Below are positions 25,573 to 34,507 of a stretch of DNA of 64,000 bases, piece by piece (the first letter of the stretch is position 1; each line of letters begins with the position of its first letter). The notes beneath the pieces were generated by a model. That model had not been told where the DNA came from and made no database searches. It saw only the letters and a program-made list of their open reading frames with translations. Source of the stretch: Actinokineospora diospyrosa (GTDB taxonomy: Bacteria; Actinomycetota; Actinomycetes; Mycobacteriales; Pseudonocardiaceae); NCBI RefSeq assembly GCF_024171925.1, contig NZ_JAMTCO010000021.1, positions 62,001 to 126,000 of the forward strand. The letters are read 5' to 3'. The position numbers were made by a program, and so were the translations under genes.

Positions 25573-26943
25573 CTAGACCCGGTCGGCCAGCAGCTTCTTG
25601 CGGTCGACCTTGCCGGTCGAGGTGCGCGGGAACTCCTCGGCGGCGAGCTCCACCGAGGACGGCACGGCGGTGCGCGGCAGCAGCCGCGCGCAGTGCGAAC
25701 GCAGGGTGAGGCTGTTGGGCCGGGCACCGCCGACCGCCCGGACCAGCGCGTGCAACCGGTACCCCGCCTCGTCGTCTGGCAGGGCGAGCACGACGACGTC
25801 GGCGACCTCGGGGTGCGACTGCAGGGCCGCCTCCACCTGCCGCAGGTTGGTCCGCACACCGCGGACCTTCACCTGGTGGTCGGCGCGGCCGTCGAGGTGG
25901 AAGACCCCATCGGCGTCGCGGCGGACCAGGTCCCCGGTGCGCAGCCAGGTGTGCCCGTCGAGCTCGACCCACTTGTCGGTGATCGCGGTGTCGAGGTAGC
26001 GGCCCGCCTGGAACGGGGTGCGCACCAGCAGTTCCGCGCCGTCCACCCGCACCTCGACCCCGTCGATCGGGCGGCCGATCGGGACCGGGTCGGCGCTGCC
26101 GGGATCGGAGTCGTGGATGAGGCTGTCGTTGGTCTCGGTGCAGCCGTACACGTTGCGGATCCGGGCTTTGGGGAACAGTTCCGGCAGCCGCGCCAGCAGC
26201 GCGGGGGGCATGGCGTCGCCGGTGTGCACGAGTTCGCGGACGCCGGGGAACGGGCTGTCGGCGACCTCCAGCAGCCGCCGGTAGAACAGCGGGACCGCCT
26301 GCACCACCTCGACCGGCGCGTGGGTGAAGGCGCGCAGCAGGTAGCGGGCGTCGAGCGCGCGTTCCTGGTCGGTGAGCACGACGTGCCCGCCGACGCGCAG
26401 CGTCGTCCAGATGTCGAGCAGGCACAGGTCGAAGTTCAGCGGGGCGTAGTTGAACACCACGCTGCCCGCGGTGATGTCGAACGCCCCGGCCGCCCAGTCG
26501 GCGAAGCGGTCGATCGCGGCGTGCGGCAGCGGCACGACCTTGGGCAGGCCGGTGGAGCCGGAGGTGGTCAGCATCGGTCCGATGCCCTCGAGGTCGGGCA
26601 CCTCGTCGGCGGGCTCGCCGGTGTCCACGGTGGTCAGGTCCGCGTGCACGACCTGCCCGCAGCCCGCCTGCCGGTAGAGCGCGGCGCGCGCGTCGGTGCC
26701 CAAGTCCGTCGGCGGCAGCAGGAACGGTCGCCGCTGCGCCCAGCAGGCGAGCACGAGCGCGACCGACTCGGGGGACTTGCGCACGTGCAGCCCGACCGGT
26801 CGCCCGGGGGTCAGCCCGTCGAGCACCCGCAGCGCGTCCTCGACCAGCGCGCGCAGCTCCCGATAGGACACATCGGCGCCATTGAACGACAATGATGTTC
26901 CTTTGGCGCCGCTGTCGATGAGACCGGATAAATGGTCTCCCAT
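25573..26943 (-). CDS. Stand-alone amino acid adenylation domain
   Basis: 456 residues. Core motifs: A3 TTSGSTGLPK (126-135), A4-like FDLCLLDIW (171-179), A5 NVYGCTE (264-270), A7 WLRTGDL (333-339), A8 GRADHQVKVRG (352-362), A10 STGKVDRKK with Lys445. Asp172 sits where NRPS A-domains keep the Asp that binds the substrate amino group, so an alpha-amino acid is likely. The first pocket residues (D-L-L) resemble proline-activating pyrrole enzymes but the remaining pocket positions I can align do not, so the substrate stays open. First gene of the operon. ATG at 26943 follows GGGGG; upstream in-frame extension is unsupported. Confidence 0.85.
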   Translation of the reverse strand: MGDHLSGLIDSGAKGTSLSFNGADVSYRELRALVEDALRVLDGLTPGRPVGLHVRKSPESVALVLACWAQRRPFLLPPTDLGTDARAALYRQAGCGQVVHADLTTVDTGEPADEVPDLEGIGPMLTTSGSTGLPKVVPLPHAAIDRFADWAAGAFDITAGSVVFNYAPLNFDLCLLDIWTTLRVGGHVVLTDQERALDARYLLRAFTHAPVEVVQAVPLFYRRLLEVADSPFPGVRELVHTGDAMPPALLARLPELFPKARIRNVYGCTETNDSLIHDSDPGSADPVPIGRPIDGVEVRVDGAELLVRTPFQAGRYLDTAITDKWVELDGHTWLRTGDLVRRDADGVFHLDGRADHQVKVRGVRTNLRQVEAALQSHPEVADVVVLALPDDEAGYRLHALVRAVGGARPNSLTLRSHCARLLPRTAVPSSVELAAEEFPRTSTGKVDRKKLLADRV

Positions 26944-27428
26944 AAAGGCCCCCGATTGATATGCATTCTGCCTTTCCGAGACGCTAGCGACGACCGGTCG
27001 GGCCACGCAAACCGCCGAATGGGTGACGGACTTGGCGCTCCTATCCCAGATTGAACTACCTCGGGCTAGTGGTCGCTACTCCGAATGTGCCAGTCGCACC
27101 ACCCGGTCCGCGCAGCGGGAATGGTGGTACGAGCGGTGTTCACTATTGAATTCCCGAACCCCTGTTAACGCATTGGTTCGCTTTACCGCTATACGAATGC
27201 GGGGAAGTGGTGTAGGTGCCGCCCGCGGCCCACCGGGTGGACGGTGTTGACAACGCGACTGTCCAGGGTGGACGTGCCAATCGGACGGCGAACGGTCCAG
27301 TCCCGGGCCGCGCGGTGGCGGGATTCGGCCGTGCGGCGCACGCCGGTGGTACGGTCTCGGCCCGGGCGGGCAGGCCATAGTGGACGGAGCAGTGCGCGCA
27401 CCCGGGACCGCGCCAGCCGTCCGAGCCG
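26944..27428. promoter_or_regulatory. Upstream region of the biosynthetic operon
   Basis: About 485 bases between the operon start and the antiporter stop, both on the minus strand. No credible gene. The part from about 27130 to 27205 is AT-rich for this genome (TATTGAATTC, TGTTAACGC, GCTATACG), which fits a promoter for the minus strand operon. I cannot pick a single -35/-10 pair with confidence. Confidence 0.45.
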
Positions 27429-28961
27429 CTACCGGCCGATGTGGTGGGCGGCCTGCCGCAGGTCGATCTCCTCGACGATGTCGCGGGCGACGTCCTCGGT
27501 CAGCTGGCGGCGCATGACCGCCTGGCCGACCGCGAACCGCTGGGCGTCGAACGAGGCGTCCGGGTCCCCCTCCGGCAGGCTCGCCGCCGTGGCGATCTTC
27601 CGGCCGTGCGCGCGCATCCGCGTGTACTCGGCGCGCTCGGCGGTCAGGTCGAACCCCAGCTTGCGGGTCAGCCAGCTGATCGTGGTGCCCTGGATGAGCA
27701 GGGTGCCGAGGGTGACGATCAGCGCGATCGCCTGGACCTCGTCACGACCCGGGAACGGCTCGCCCGCCGAGGTGAGCTCGGGGACACCCGCCGCCGCGGC
27801 CAGGGTGAGGATGCCGCGCATCCCGGTCCACCCGACCAGCGTGCTCTCCTTGGTCGTCGGCGGCGCCACCGGCTCGCCCCGCTTGCGGCGGCCGTCGCGG
27901 GCGGGCAGGAACCGGGGCGCGCGGACCAGCCGCCGCTGCGCCCGCTGGTGGTGCGCCTTCCAGCGTCCGAACAGGCCGAACACGGCCACGAACCGGAACA
28001 CGATGGCCGCCACCAGCAGCACGCCAGCCGCGATGAGGGTCCGCGCCACCGCGGTGTCGTCGGCCACGTCGAGGTCGTGCAGGACGAACCGCAGTTGCAG
28101 GCCGATGTAGGCGAACACGAACGTCTCCAGCAGGAAGTCCATCACCTGCCAGACGCCGTCCTCCTGCAGCCGGGTCCGGTGCCCGCCGGGGTACTGGTGC
28201 CGCGGGTCGAGCGCGAGGTTGACGCTCATCGAGAACGCCGCGGCCACCACGGCCAGGATCCCCGAGGCGTGCGCCTGCTCGGCGGTCAGGAAGGCGGTGA
28301 ACGGCAGCAGCATCACCAGCGCCGTCTCCAGCGTCGGGTTGCCCAGCCGCTTGCGGATCACCAGCCCGACCAGCGCGAAACCGGCCCCGATGGCCAGCCC
28401 TATGCCTGCGGTGCGGAAGAACTCGACGAAGCCGCCGAGCCAGGTCGCGTGTGCCCCGTTGACCGCGGCCACCGCGATGGTGAACAGCGTCAACGCGGTC
28501 GCGTCGTTGACCAGGCTCTCCCCGGTCAGGATCGAGGTCACCCGCTTCGGCATGCCCATCTCGGCCCCGTGCGACACCGTCGTGATCGTGTCCGGCGGCG
28601 CCAGCACCGAGCCGAGCACGAACGCGGCCGCCACCCCGATCGAGGGCAGCAGCAGCGAGGCCAGCCACCCCAGCACCCCCGCGGTGAGCACGACCGTGAC
28701 GACCCCGAGGTAGATGATCGCCCGCAGGTTCGCCCCGAACCCGGAGATGGACGCCCCGCGGGTGGCCGAGTACAGCAGGGGCGGGATCACGTGCGCGAGG
28801 ATCAACTCGCTGTCCAACTCCAACCGGGGCACCCCGGGGATGAACGACGCCCCAGCGGCCAAGACGACGATCAACCACCCCGGTTCGACGCGCTTCTTGC
28901 GCGCGATCGCGGTCACCGCGATGCCGAACCCGATGATGAGCAGCAGCTGAACGCCATTCAC
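27429..28961 (-). CDS. Na+/H+ antiporter, CPA1 family
   Basis: 510 residues, about 12-13 membrane helices. The helix with LGSVLAPPDTITTVSHG and the following LTGESLVNDATALTLF carry the Pro-Asp and Asn-Asp residues of the CPA1 ion-binding site. A basic cytoplasmic loop (RWKAHHQRAQRRLVRAPRF) divides the transport domain, and GWTGMRGILTLAAA is the usual late motif. The C-terminal 75 residues are cytoplasmic and helical. Likely role: pH and sodium balance at the cell membrane. The GTG at 28961 sits six bases after TAGAGT, suggesting a leaderless transcript. Confidence 0.9.
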   Translation of the reverse strand: MNGVQLLLIIGFGIAVTAIARKKRVEPGWLIVVLAAGASFIPGVPRLELDSELILAHVIPPLLYSATRGASISGFGANLRAIIYLGVVTVVLTAGVLGWLASLLLPSIGVAAAFVLGSVLAPPDTITTVSHGAEMGMPKRVTSILTGESLVNDATALTLFTIAVAAVNGAHATWLGGFVEFFRTAGIGLAIGAGFALVGLVIRKRLGNPTLETALVMLLPFTAFLTAEQAHASGILAVVAAAFSMSVNLALDPRHQYPGGHRTRLQEDGVWQVMDFLLETFVFAYIGLQLRFVLHDLDVADDTAVARTLIAAGVLLVAAIVFRFVAVFGLFGRWKAHHQRAQRRLVRAPRFLPARDGRRKRGEPVAPPTTKESTLVGWTGMRGILTLAAAAGVPELTSAGEPFPGRDEVQAIALIVTLGTLLIQGTTISWLTRKLGFDLTAERAEYTRMRAHGRKIATAASLPEGDPDASFDAQRFAVGQAVMRRQLTEDVARDIVEEIDLRQAAHHIGR

Positions 28962-28967
28962 GCGGCC

Positions 28968-28973
28968 ACTCTA
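28968..28973 (-). promoter_or_regulatory. Candidate -10 box of the antiporter gene
   Basis: On the minus strand TAGAGT lies six bases before the GTG at 28961. It fits TANNNT, and no ribosome site intervenes. Confidence 0.45.
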
Positions 28974-29288
28974 GGTGCGGGCACCCCGTGTCGCAGCGGC
29001 GCCCGGCGCCCGCCAACAACCAGCGCCCGATCTGCCCCATTCAGGTAGTTATCGTGGATCTGGGGGCTGCGGCGGCGTTGGGCGGAGCAGGTGATCCGAG
29101 CGGCCCTGGCCAGGTTGCCACCGGGGCCGCGGGCTGCAGACAGCACCTGTGGCTTCTGGCGAACGCCGCGTCCCCGCCGCAGTGTGTGGACGAGGTGACG
29201 CGACCTCGCCCGCGAAGCTGATCTTGATGGCAGGCCGGAGGTGAACCCGAATGGCCATTCGTTGCCCCGCCTCGGTCTTGGCGGTCGG
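28974..29288. other. Intergenic stretch with a partial copy of the next gene
   Basis: No intact gene. Around 29203-29233 there is a 31-base block about 84% identical to bases inside the neighbouring membrane protein gene (about 29372-29402): read on the minus strand both encode (A)I(G/K)ISFAGE. It looks like a fragment left by a partial duplication. Confidence 0.35.
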
Positions 29289-29786
29289 TCATCGGCGGAG
29301 TAGGCGGTCCCAGGGGCGCTCGCGGTCTCGGGCGAACGGGGTGTCCATTGCCAGGCCGCGCGGGATGAGGACGGCGGCCTCGCCTGCGAAGCTGATGCCG
29401 ATGGCGAGTTGGTAGGGCCGGGCGCCGTCGTGCATGCCGAGCTTCACCGCCAGCAGCGTGTACGCGCCCGACACCACCACGCCCGCTACGACCAGGGCGA
29501 GGCTCCACTTGGTGTAGCGCTGCCAGAGTTCGCCGTTCTTCGTGTAGATCGTGGCGGTGGCCCCACGCGCTGCGCCGAAGGCGAAGCCGACCACGCAACT
29601 GCCCACCACCCAGGCGATGTCCGCGCCGGTCAAGTCCGGGAACCGCACCACCCCCCACACGCCGATGGCGCACAGCACCAGCGGCGGTGCCACGACGTCG
29701 CGCCAGTTGAGTGGTTCGCCGATGACGCGCAGCGCCACCACCACGATCGCACCGATGACGAAGACCGCGACCGGCCAGCTGTTCAC
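29289..29786 (-). CDS. Small integral membrane protein
   Basis: 165 residues with four to five predicted membrane helices (VAVFVIGAIVVVALRVIGE; VVAPPLVLCAIGVWGVVRF; IAWVVGSCVVGFAFGAARG; LALVVAGVVVSGAYTLLAV) and a short cytoplasmic-looking tail. Its layout, with GATATIYTKNGELW between helices, resembles the DUF1453/CcdC-like group of unknown function. GTG at 29786 has GAGGGGG five to six bases upstream. It is divergent from the TetR gene and the operator lies between them, so it is a plausible target of that regulator. Confidence 0.7.
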   Translation of the reverse strand: MNSWPVAVFVIGAIVVVALRVIGEPLNWRDVVAPPLVLCAIGVWGVVRFPDLTGADIAWVVGSCVVGFAFGAARGATATIYTKNGELWQRYTKWSLALVVAGVVVSGAYTLLAVKLGMHDGARPYQLAIGISFAGEAAVLIPRGLAMDTPFARDRERPWDRLLRR

Positions 29787-29824
29787 CCAGACCCCCTCAC
29801 CCGGGCGGGCACCCGCCACGGATT

Positions 29825-29870
29825 TAGCACGCTCATGCCAGGAACGAGCGTAGCACCACCGTGCTATAAA
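29825..29870 (+). promoter_or_regulatory. TetR operator overlapping its own promoter
   Basis: A perfect inverted repeat TAGCAC (29851-29856) - CACC - GTGCTA (29861-29866) overlaps TATAAA at 29865-29870, a candidate -10 box five bases before the GTG of the TetR gene. A third TAGCAC half-site is at 29825-29830. This is the expected arrangement for autorepression plus control of the divergent gene. Confidence 0.6.
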
Positions 29871-29875
29871 GGGTC

Positions 29876-30487
29876 GTGCCGAAGATCGTCGTGCCCGAGG
29901 AGCGCCGCGCGGCGATCAGCGACGCGGTGATCCGGGTGGTGCGGCGGGCGGGGGTCGAGGGGGCCACGCTGCGCACCGTCGCCGACGAGGCCGGGTTGGC
30001 GATCGGGTCCGTCCGGCACTACTTCGGCAGTCACGAGGACGTGCTGATCTTCACGATGCGCGAGCTCGGCCTGCGGATCGGGCGGCGCATCGGCACCCAC
30101 GTCGACCGGCTGCTCGGCACCGACCCCGACATCGACCGGCGCGCTGCGGTCGAGGACCTGTTCGCCGAGTTCCTCCCGCTCGACCCGATCCGGTGGGACG
30201 AGGCCGTGGTGTGGCTGGCTTTCACCACCGCCGCACGCACCCGGCCGTCGTTGCGCGACACCGCGGTCGAGCAGCACGCGTTCATGCGCGGCCTGATCAC
30301 CCGGGTCCTCCAGGAGGCGACCGCGCGCGGCGCCCTGCCCGACCGGCTGGACCTCGAGGTCGAGTGCCTGCGGCTGTCCGCCCTGCTCGACGGGCTCACC
30401 CTGCAGGCGGTGCTGCACCCCGAGAACACGACGCCCGACCTGCTGCTGGCCGCACTGCGGCGGAGCCTGACCGCGCTCCAGTCCTGA
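29876..30487 (+). CDS. TetR-family regulator
   Basis: 203 residues. N-terminal DNA-binding helices: AAISDAVIRVVRRAGVEG then ATLRTVADEAGLAIGSVRHYF with the recognition helix ending in HYFGSHEDVL. The C-terminal ligand-binding domain resembles the TetR_C_6 / BetI-like group. GTG at 29876, probably leaderless. Candidate targets are its own gene, the divergent membrane protein and the MMPL transporter 164 bases downstream. Effector unknown. Confidence 0.9.
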   Translation: MPKIVVPEERRAAISDAVIRVVRRAGVEGATLRTVADEAGLAIGSVRHYFGSHEDVLIFTMRELGLRIGRRIGTHVDRLLGTDPDIDRRAAVEDLFAEFLPLDPIRWDEAVVWLAFTTAARTRPSLRDTAVEQHAFMRGLITRVLQEATARGALPDRLDLEVECLRLSALLDGLTLQAVLHPENTTPDLLLAALRRSLTALQS

Positions 30488-30651
30488 CACCCCCGGCTGT
30501 CACTCGAACGGGGATCTCATTGCGCGCGACCGGCGTTCTCGGGCAACGCTGGTAACGGACCACTGTGGACCCGGCGGGGCCGGGCGAATCGGAGCGTGGT
30601 GACCGTGCCGAGGTCGGCGTCACTACGCGGGCGAAGGCGCGGGTGGCTGTC

Positions 30652-32847
30652 ATGGCGGTATTGCTCTATAGGCTCGGGTTGTCCTCTGTGCGACGTCGCG
30701 TGCTTGTGGCGCTGGTGTGGCTATTCGTGTTCGTGGCCTCCGGCGTGGGTGCGGTGACGCTGTCGGGGGAGACGGTGACGACGTTCCGCATCCCCGGGCA
30801 GGAGTCCACGACCGCGCTCGAGCTGATGGGGGAGCGCTTCGGCGCGGCGTCCAGCGGCGGGTCCGCTCAGGTCGTGATCGAGGCGCCCGCGGGGCGCACG
30901 TTGCTGGAGACCGAGGTCGCCGAGCGGGTCAGCGGAGTGGTCACCGAGCTGAAGCGGCTACCGGGAGTCGTGGGCGTCAGCAATCCGGTGGACCCGGCCA
31001 ACCCGGTCGTGTCGGCGGACCGGCGCATCGGCTACGCCACGGTGTCCTACTCGGTGCCCGCGCCCGCGGTGACCGAGGACCAGCGGACCGCGCTGCTGGA
31101 GGCGGTCGAAACGGCCCGGACCGACGGGCTCGTCGTCGAGGTGCGCGGTGACGTGTTGCAGGCCACCGGCCAACCCGGCGGTCCGGCGGAGGCCATCGGT
31201 GTCATCATCGCGTTGCTCGTGCTGGCGGTGACCTACGGCTCGCTGGTCAGCGCCGGGATGAACCTGCTCACCGCGGTCGTCGGCGTCGGCATTGGCGCGA
31301 TGGGGATCATCACCCTCACCGGGTTCATGGACCTGCAGGCGACCACCCCGGTCCTGGCGGTGATGCTCGGCCTGGCGGTCGGCATCGACTACGCCCTGTT
31401 CATCGTCACCCGGTTCCGACACGAGTTGTTGGCCGGGCGCTCGGTGGAGGAGTCGGCCGCGATGGCGGTCGGCACGGCCGGGTCGGCGGTGGTCACGGCG
31501 GGACTGACGGTCGTGATCGCGCTGGCCGGGCTGTCGGTCGCGGGCATCCCGTTCCTCACCGAGATGGGCCTGGCCGCCGCGGGCACGATCGTCGTCGCGG
31601 TCCTGATCGCGGTGACCCTGGTGCCCGCGATGCTCGGCTTCATCGGCCGCAAGGCACTGCCGCGCCGCTCCCGCGAAGAGGGCTCGCCGGTGCACGTCGA
31701 CCACGGCTTCTACCGCCGCTGGGCCAACGGCGTCACCCGACACCCGTGGCTGTCGCTGGTGGCCGCGGTGGTCGCGCTGCTGGTGGTCGCGATCCCGGTG
31801 CTGTCGCTGAAGACCTCCCTGGTGCAACACCCCGACCGCGACAGCACCCAGGCCAACGCCGAGCGGTTGATCGAGACCGGGTTCGGTCCCGGCTTCAGCG
31901 CGCCGCTGCTGGTCCTGATCGACGGCCCGGACGCGGTCACCCGAGCCCCGGCGATCCGCGACCAGGTCGCCGCCCAGGCCGATGTCGCCGTGGTCGCCGC
32001 CGCGCGGCCCAACCCGGCCAACACCGCCGCGCTGATCACCGTGATCCCGGCGTCGGGCCCGGACTCCACCGAGACCAACGACCTGGTCCGCGCCCTGCGC
32101 GACAACATCGCCGACACCGACGGCGCCCGCGTCTACGTCACCGGCACCACCGCGGTGAGCATCGACATCTCGCACAAGCTCGACCAGGCCCTGCCGCTGT
32201 ACCTGGCGCTGGTCGTCGGCTTGGCGTTCATCCTGCTGATCCTGGTGTTCCGCTCCATCCTCGTCCCGGTGGTCGGCGTGCTCGGCTTCCTGCTGACGAT
32301 CGGCGCGGTGCTGGGCGCGACCACCGCGGTCTTCCAGTGGGGCTGGCTCTCGGCGGTGGTCAACAGCAACTCGACCGGCCCGCTGATGTCCTTGTCCCCG
32401 ATCATCATCGTCGGGATCCTCTTCGGACTCGCCATGGACTACCAGGTGTTCCTGGTGTCGCGCATGCACGAGGCCTACGCCCACGGCACCGAACCCCGCA
32501 GCGCGATCACCACCGGCTTCGGCCAATCCGCCCCCGTCGTGGTCGCCGCCGCCACCATCATGTTCGCCGTCTTCGCCGGCTTCGTCCCGGAGGGCGACGC
32601 GACCATCAAACCCATCGGCTTCGCCCTGGCCATGGGCATCCTGTTCGACGCCATCATCGTCCGCATGGTCGCCGTCCCGGCCGCCCTGACCCTCCTCGGC
32701 CACAGCGCCTGGTCGCTGCCCAGCTGGCTGCACTGGCTCCCGGAGTTGGACGTGGAAGGTGCCGCCCTCGAACGCGACATCCCGACCCAATCCGCCACGG
32801 AGCCCACACCTACCTCCACCCGCCCCCATTCCGACGTCCACCACTAG
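30652..32847 (+). CDS. MMPL-family RND transporter
   Basis: 731 residues with two RND repeats: one N-terminal helix, a periplasmic-type domain, then five helices, duplicated. The conserved membrane motifs are GIDYALFIVTRF in the first half and AMDYQVFLVSRM in the second, carrying the Asp-Tyr pairs of the proton relay. Actinobacterial MMPL proteins export lipids or hydrophobic compounds, or confer drug tolerance. ATG at 30652 is favoured because the membrane anchor begins right after it; a GTG at 30643 is equally in frame. Position behind the TetR gene suggests a regulated exporter. A hairpin covers the stop codon. Confidence 0.9.
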   Translation: MAVLLYRLGLSSVRRRVLVALVWLFVFVASGVGAVTLSGETVTTFRIPGQESTTALELMGERFGAASSGGSAQVVIEAPAGRTLLETEVAERVSGVVTELKRLPGVVGVSNPVDPANPVVSADRRIGYATVSYSVPAPAVTEDQRTALLEAVETARTDGLVVEVRGDVLQATGQPGGPAEAIGVIIALLVLAVTYGSLVSAGMNLLTAVVGVGIGAMGIITLTGFMDLQATTPVLAVMLGLAVGIDYALFIVTRFRHELLAGRSVEESAAMAVGTAGSAVVTAGLTVVIALAGLSVAGIPFLTEMGLAAAGTIVVAVLIAVTLVPAMLGFIGRKALPRRSREEGSPVHVDHGFYRRWANGVTRHPWLSLVAAVVALLVVAIPVLSLKTSLVQHPDRDSTQANAERLIETGFGPGFSAPLLVLIDGPDAVTRAPAIRDQVAAQADVAVVAAARPNPANTAALITVIPASGPDSTETNDLVRALRDNIADTDGARVYVTGTTAVSIDISHKLDQALPLYLALVVGLAFILLILVFRSILVPVVGVLGFLLTIGAVLGATTAVFQWGWLSAVVNSNSTGPLMSLSPIIIVGILFGLAMDYQVFLVSRMHEAYAHGTEPRSAITTGFGQSAPVVVAAATIMFAVFAGFVPEGDATIKPIGFALAMGILFDAIIVRMVAVPAALTLLGHSAWSLPSWLHWLPELDVEGAALERDIPTQSATEPTPTSTRPHSDVHH

Positions 32848-32860
32848 CCCCATGGTGGAC
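32836..32860 (+). terminator. Hairpin at the MMPL stop codon
   Basis: GTCCACCA (32836-32843) pairs perfectly with TGGTGGAC (32853-32860), nine-base loop containing the TAG stop region. No T-tract. Confidence 0.4.
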
Positions 32861-32894
32861 AGGGTGGCCGGGTCCGGTTCAGACTGGCGGGCAC

Positions 32895-33356
32895 ATGAAC
32901 CCGCTGCTGTTCCTCGACGTGGACGGCCCGCTGATCCCCTTCGGCGGCCGGGACTACGAGGTCTTCACCGACGCCGAGTTGGGCAATCCGTTGCTGGCCC
33001 GGGTCAACCCGGCGCTGGGGCCTCGCCTGCTGGCCCTGGGCTGCGACCTCGTCTGGGCCACGACGTGGTTGGACGAAGCCAACGAGTGCGTCGCCCCGCT
33101 GCTCGGCCTGCCCGCGCTCCCGGTGACGACCTGGCCGGACGAGGACGACACCGGGCTGCACTGGAAGACCCGACGCATCGTCGAGTGCGCCGCGGGCCGC
33201 CCCTTCATCTGGGTCGACGATGAGCCCACCGACGTCGACCGGGCCTGGGTGGCCGATCACCACCCGGAACCAGCGTTGATCCACACTGTCACCGCCGAGG
33301 TGGGACTGACCGCTCGCGACTTCGACACCATCTCGCAGTGGCTTGCACGTAGGTGA
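32895..33356 (+). CDS. HAD-like hydrolase, small
   Basis: 153 residues. LLFLDVDGPLIPFGG is HAD motif I with the two Asp residues (DVDG), WATTWLDEAN supplies the motif II Thr region, and PFIWVDDEPTDVD is the motif IV acidic pair. There is no cap domain, as in small phosphatases or phosphotransferases of unknown substrate, a group common in actinobacteria. ATG at 32895 has only a weak ribosome site. No pathway partner nearby. Confidence 0.75.
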   Translation: MNPLLFLDVDGPLIPFGGRDYEVFTDAELGNPLLARVNPALGPRLLALGCDLVWATTWLDEANECVAPLLGLPALPVTTWPDEDDTGLHWKTRRIVECAAGRPFIWVDDEPTDVDRAWVADHHPEPALIHTVTAEVGLTARDFDTISQWLARR

Positions 33357-33451
33357 GGTCAGGGTTGCTCGTGCGGGCACCCATCGAGGCAGGCTCACAG
33401 CGGTCAACACGGTGATACTGGCGTTTGGACCCATGGCGTAGGGAGAGTGCG

Positions 33452-34507
33452 ATGCGCAGAACACTCGATACCACGCATGACGAGTCGCCGGAGCACCGTC
33501 CAATGGCGAAGGCTCGCGAAGACATGCGGCCGGACTTGCGAGCCGCGCTCATGCTCCAGCGGACCGCGGGAAACCGCGCCACCAGTCGACTGCTCGACGC
33601 CCGGGCGGTCGGGGGTGAGGTCGAGGGCGGTGTCGTCGTGGACCAGCGTTCGGGTTCCGGCACGCCGACTGTGCAGCGGGATGGCGTGGAGGACGTGACA
33701 GTGGCGTTCGGTGGGCCGGTGCGCAGCGCGACGACGCCCGCGGGGATGGTCGACCGGATCGCGCCCGGGCGGTCGGTGCCGCTGGCGCTGACCGTGGGCA
33801 ACTGGCACACGCCGATGGCACCGATCACGCTCAGCGTCACCGGTGTCGGCGCTGGCGGGGTCGCGACCGTCAACGGGGGTGCCACCGCGCAGGTCCAGGG
33901 CAACAGCACGGTGACGGTCGCAGGCGGGGACCAAACCGCCGTCGGGCACGGGGCCCAGCTGCGGGTCACGGCAACGCTGGGGCGTCGCACGATCGCCGCT
34001 TCGGCGCCGTTCGCGGTGTGCGCGATCCCGACCGACTGGACGGACACGCTGATCGGGCCGGTGACGGGGGACCGGCGCGGGATCAAGGTCCAGGACGGCT
34101 GGTCGTCGGACGGGGCCGGGGGCATCGGCGAGCTGGCCGAGACCGAGATCTCCGAGCAGGTCCAGTACTCCGGCGGGACGGGGTGCTTCACCGGGATCAA
34201 CCGGGGCACCAACTCCGGCTACCTGCCCGGCCACCAGCTGACCGCCGACACCCACGCCATCGCCGCCTCGGCGCTGACCGGCGAGGGCCACCTGCTCGCC
34301 TCGCAGGTCTCCACCTTCAACGAGAAGCGCACCGGCGCCACCGACGTCCCGATGACCAACTCGGGGATGGAGGTCGTGCGCGACGTGCGCCCCAAGTCCG
34401 GCGGCACCCTGGAGATCGAAACCAGCAAACACGGCGCGGCCACCGCCGCCCGCGGCTTCAGCTCCGCCGCGGGCACCGCCGCCATCTCCCTCCGCCAGGA
34501 CGTCTGA
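33452..34507 (+). CDS. Protein with LQxxAGN leader motif (possible eCIS-type cargo)
   Basis: 351 residues. After a charged N-terminus comes LMLQRTAGNRATSRLL (about residues 34-49), a helix strikingly like the LQxxAGNxAVxxLL leader found in actinobacterial proteins linked to extracellular contractile injection systems (from memory, not searched). A Gly/Thr/Val-rich region follows (about 85-200), looking like two Ig-like beta-sandwich modules, then a C-terminal domain (LAETEISEQVQYSGGTGCFTG, QVSTFNEKRTGATDVPMTNSGMEVV) that I do not recognise. No Sec signal. ATG has GGGAG seven bases upstream. Its stop overlaps the next gene's start by one base. No contractile-system structural genes are in the window. 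Confidence 0.7.
   Translation: MRRTLDTTHDESPEHRPMAKAREDMRPDLRAALMLQRTAGNRATSRLLDARAVGGEVEGGVVVDQRSGSGTPTVQRDGVEDVTVAFGGPVRSATTPAGMVDRIAPGRSVPLALTVGNWHTPMAPITLSVTGVGAGGVATVNGGATAQVQGNSTVTVAGGDQTAVGHGAQLRVTATLGRRTIAASAPFAVCAIPTDWTDTLIGPVTGDRRGIKVQDGWSSDGAGGIGELAETEISEQVQYSGGTGCFTGINRGTNSGYLPGHQLTADTHAIAASALTGEGHLLASQVSTFNEKRTGATDVPMTNSGMEVVRDVRPKSGGTLEIETSKHGAATAARGFSSAAGTAAISLRQDV

Noticed and set aside
23770-26943. Pyrrole-2-carboxylate pathway (A-domain, carrier, dehydrogenase)
   Set aside because: Gene order is suggestive, but the A-domain pocket beyond the first three residues does not match the proline code as far as I can align it. Kept as an open possibility only.
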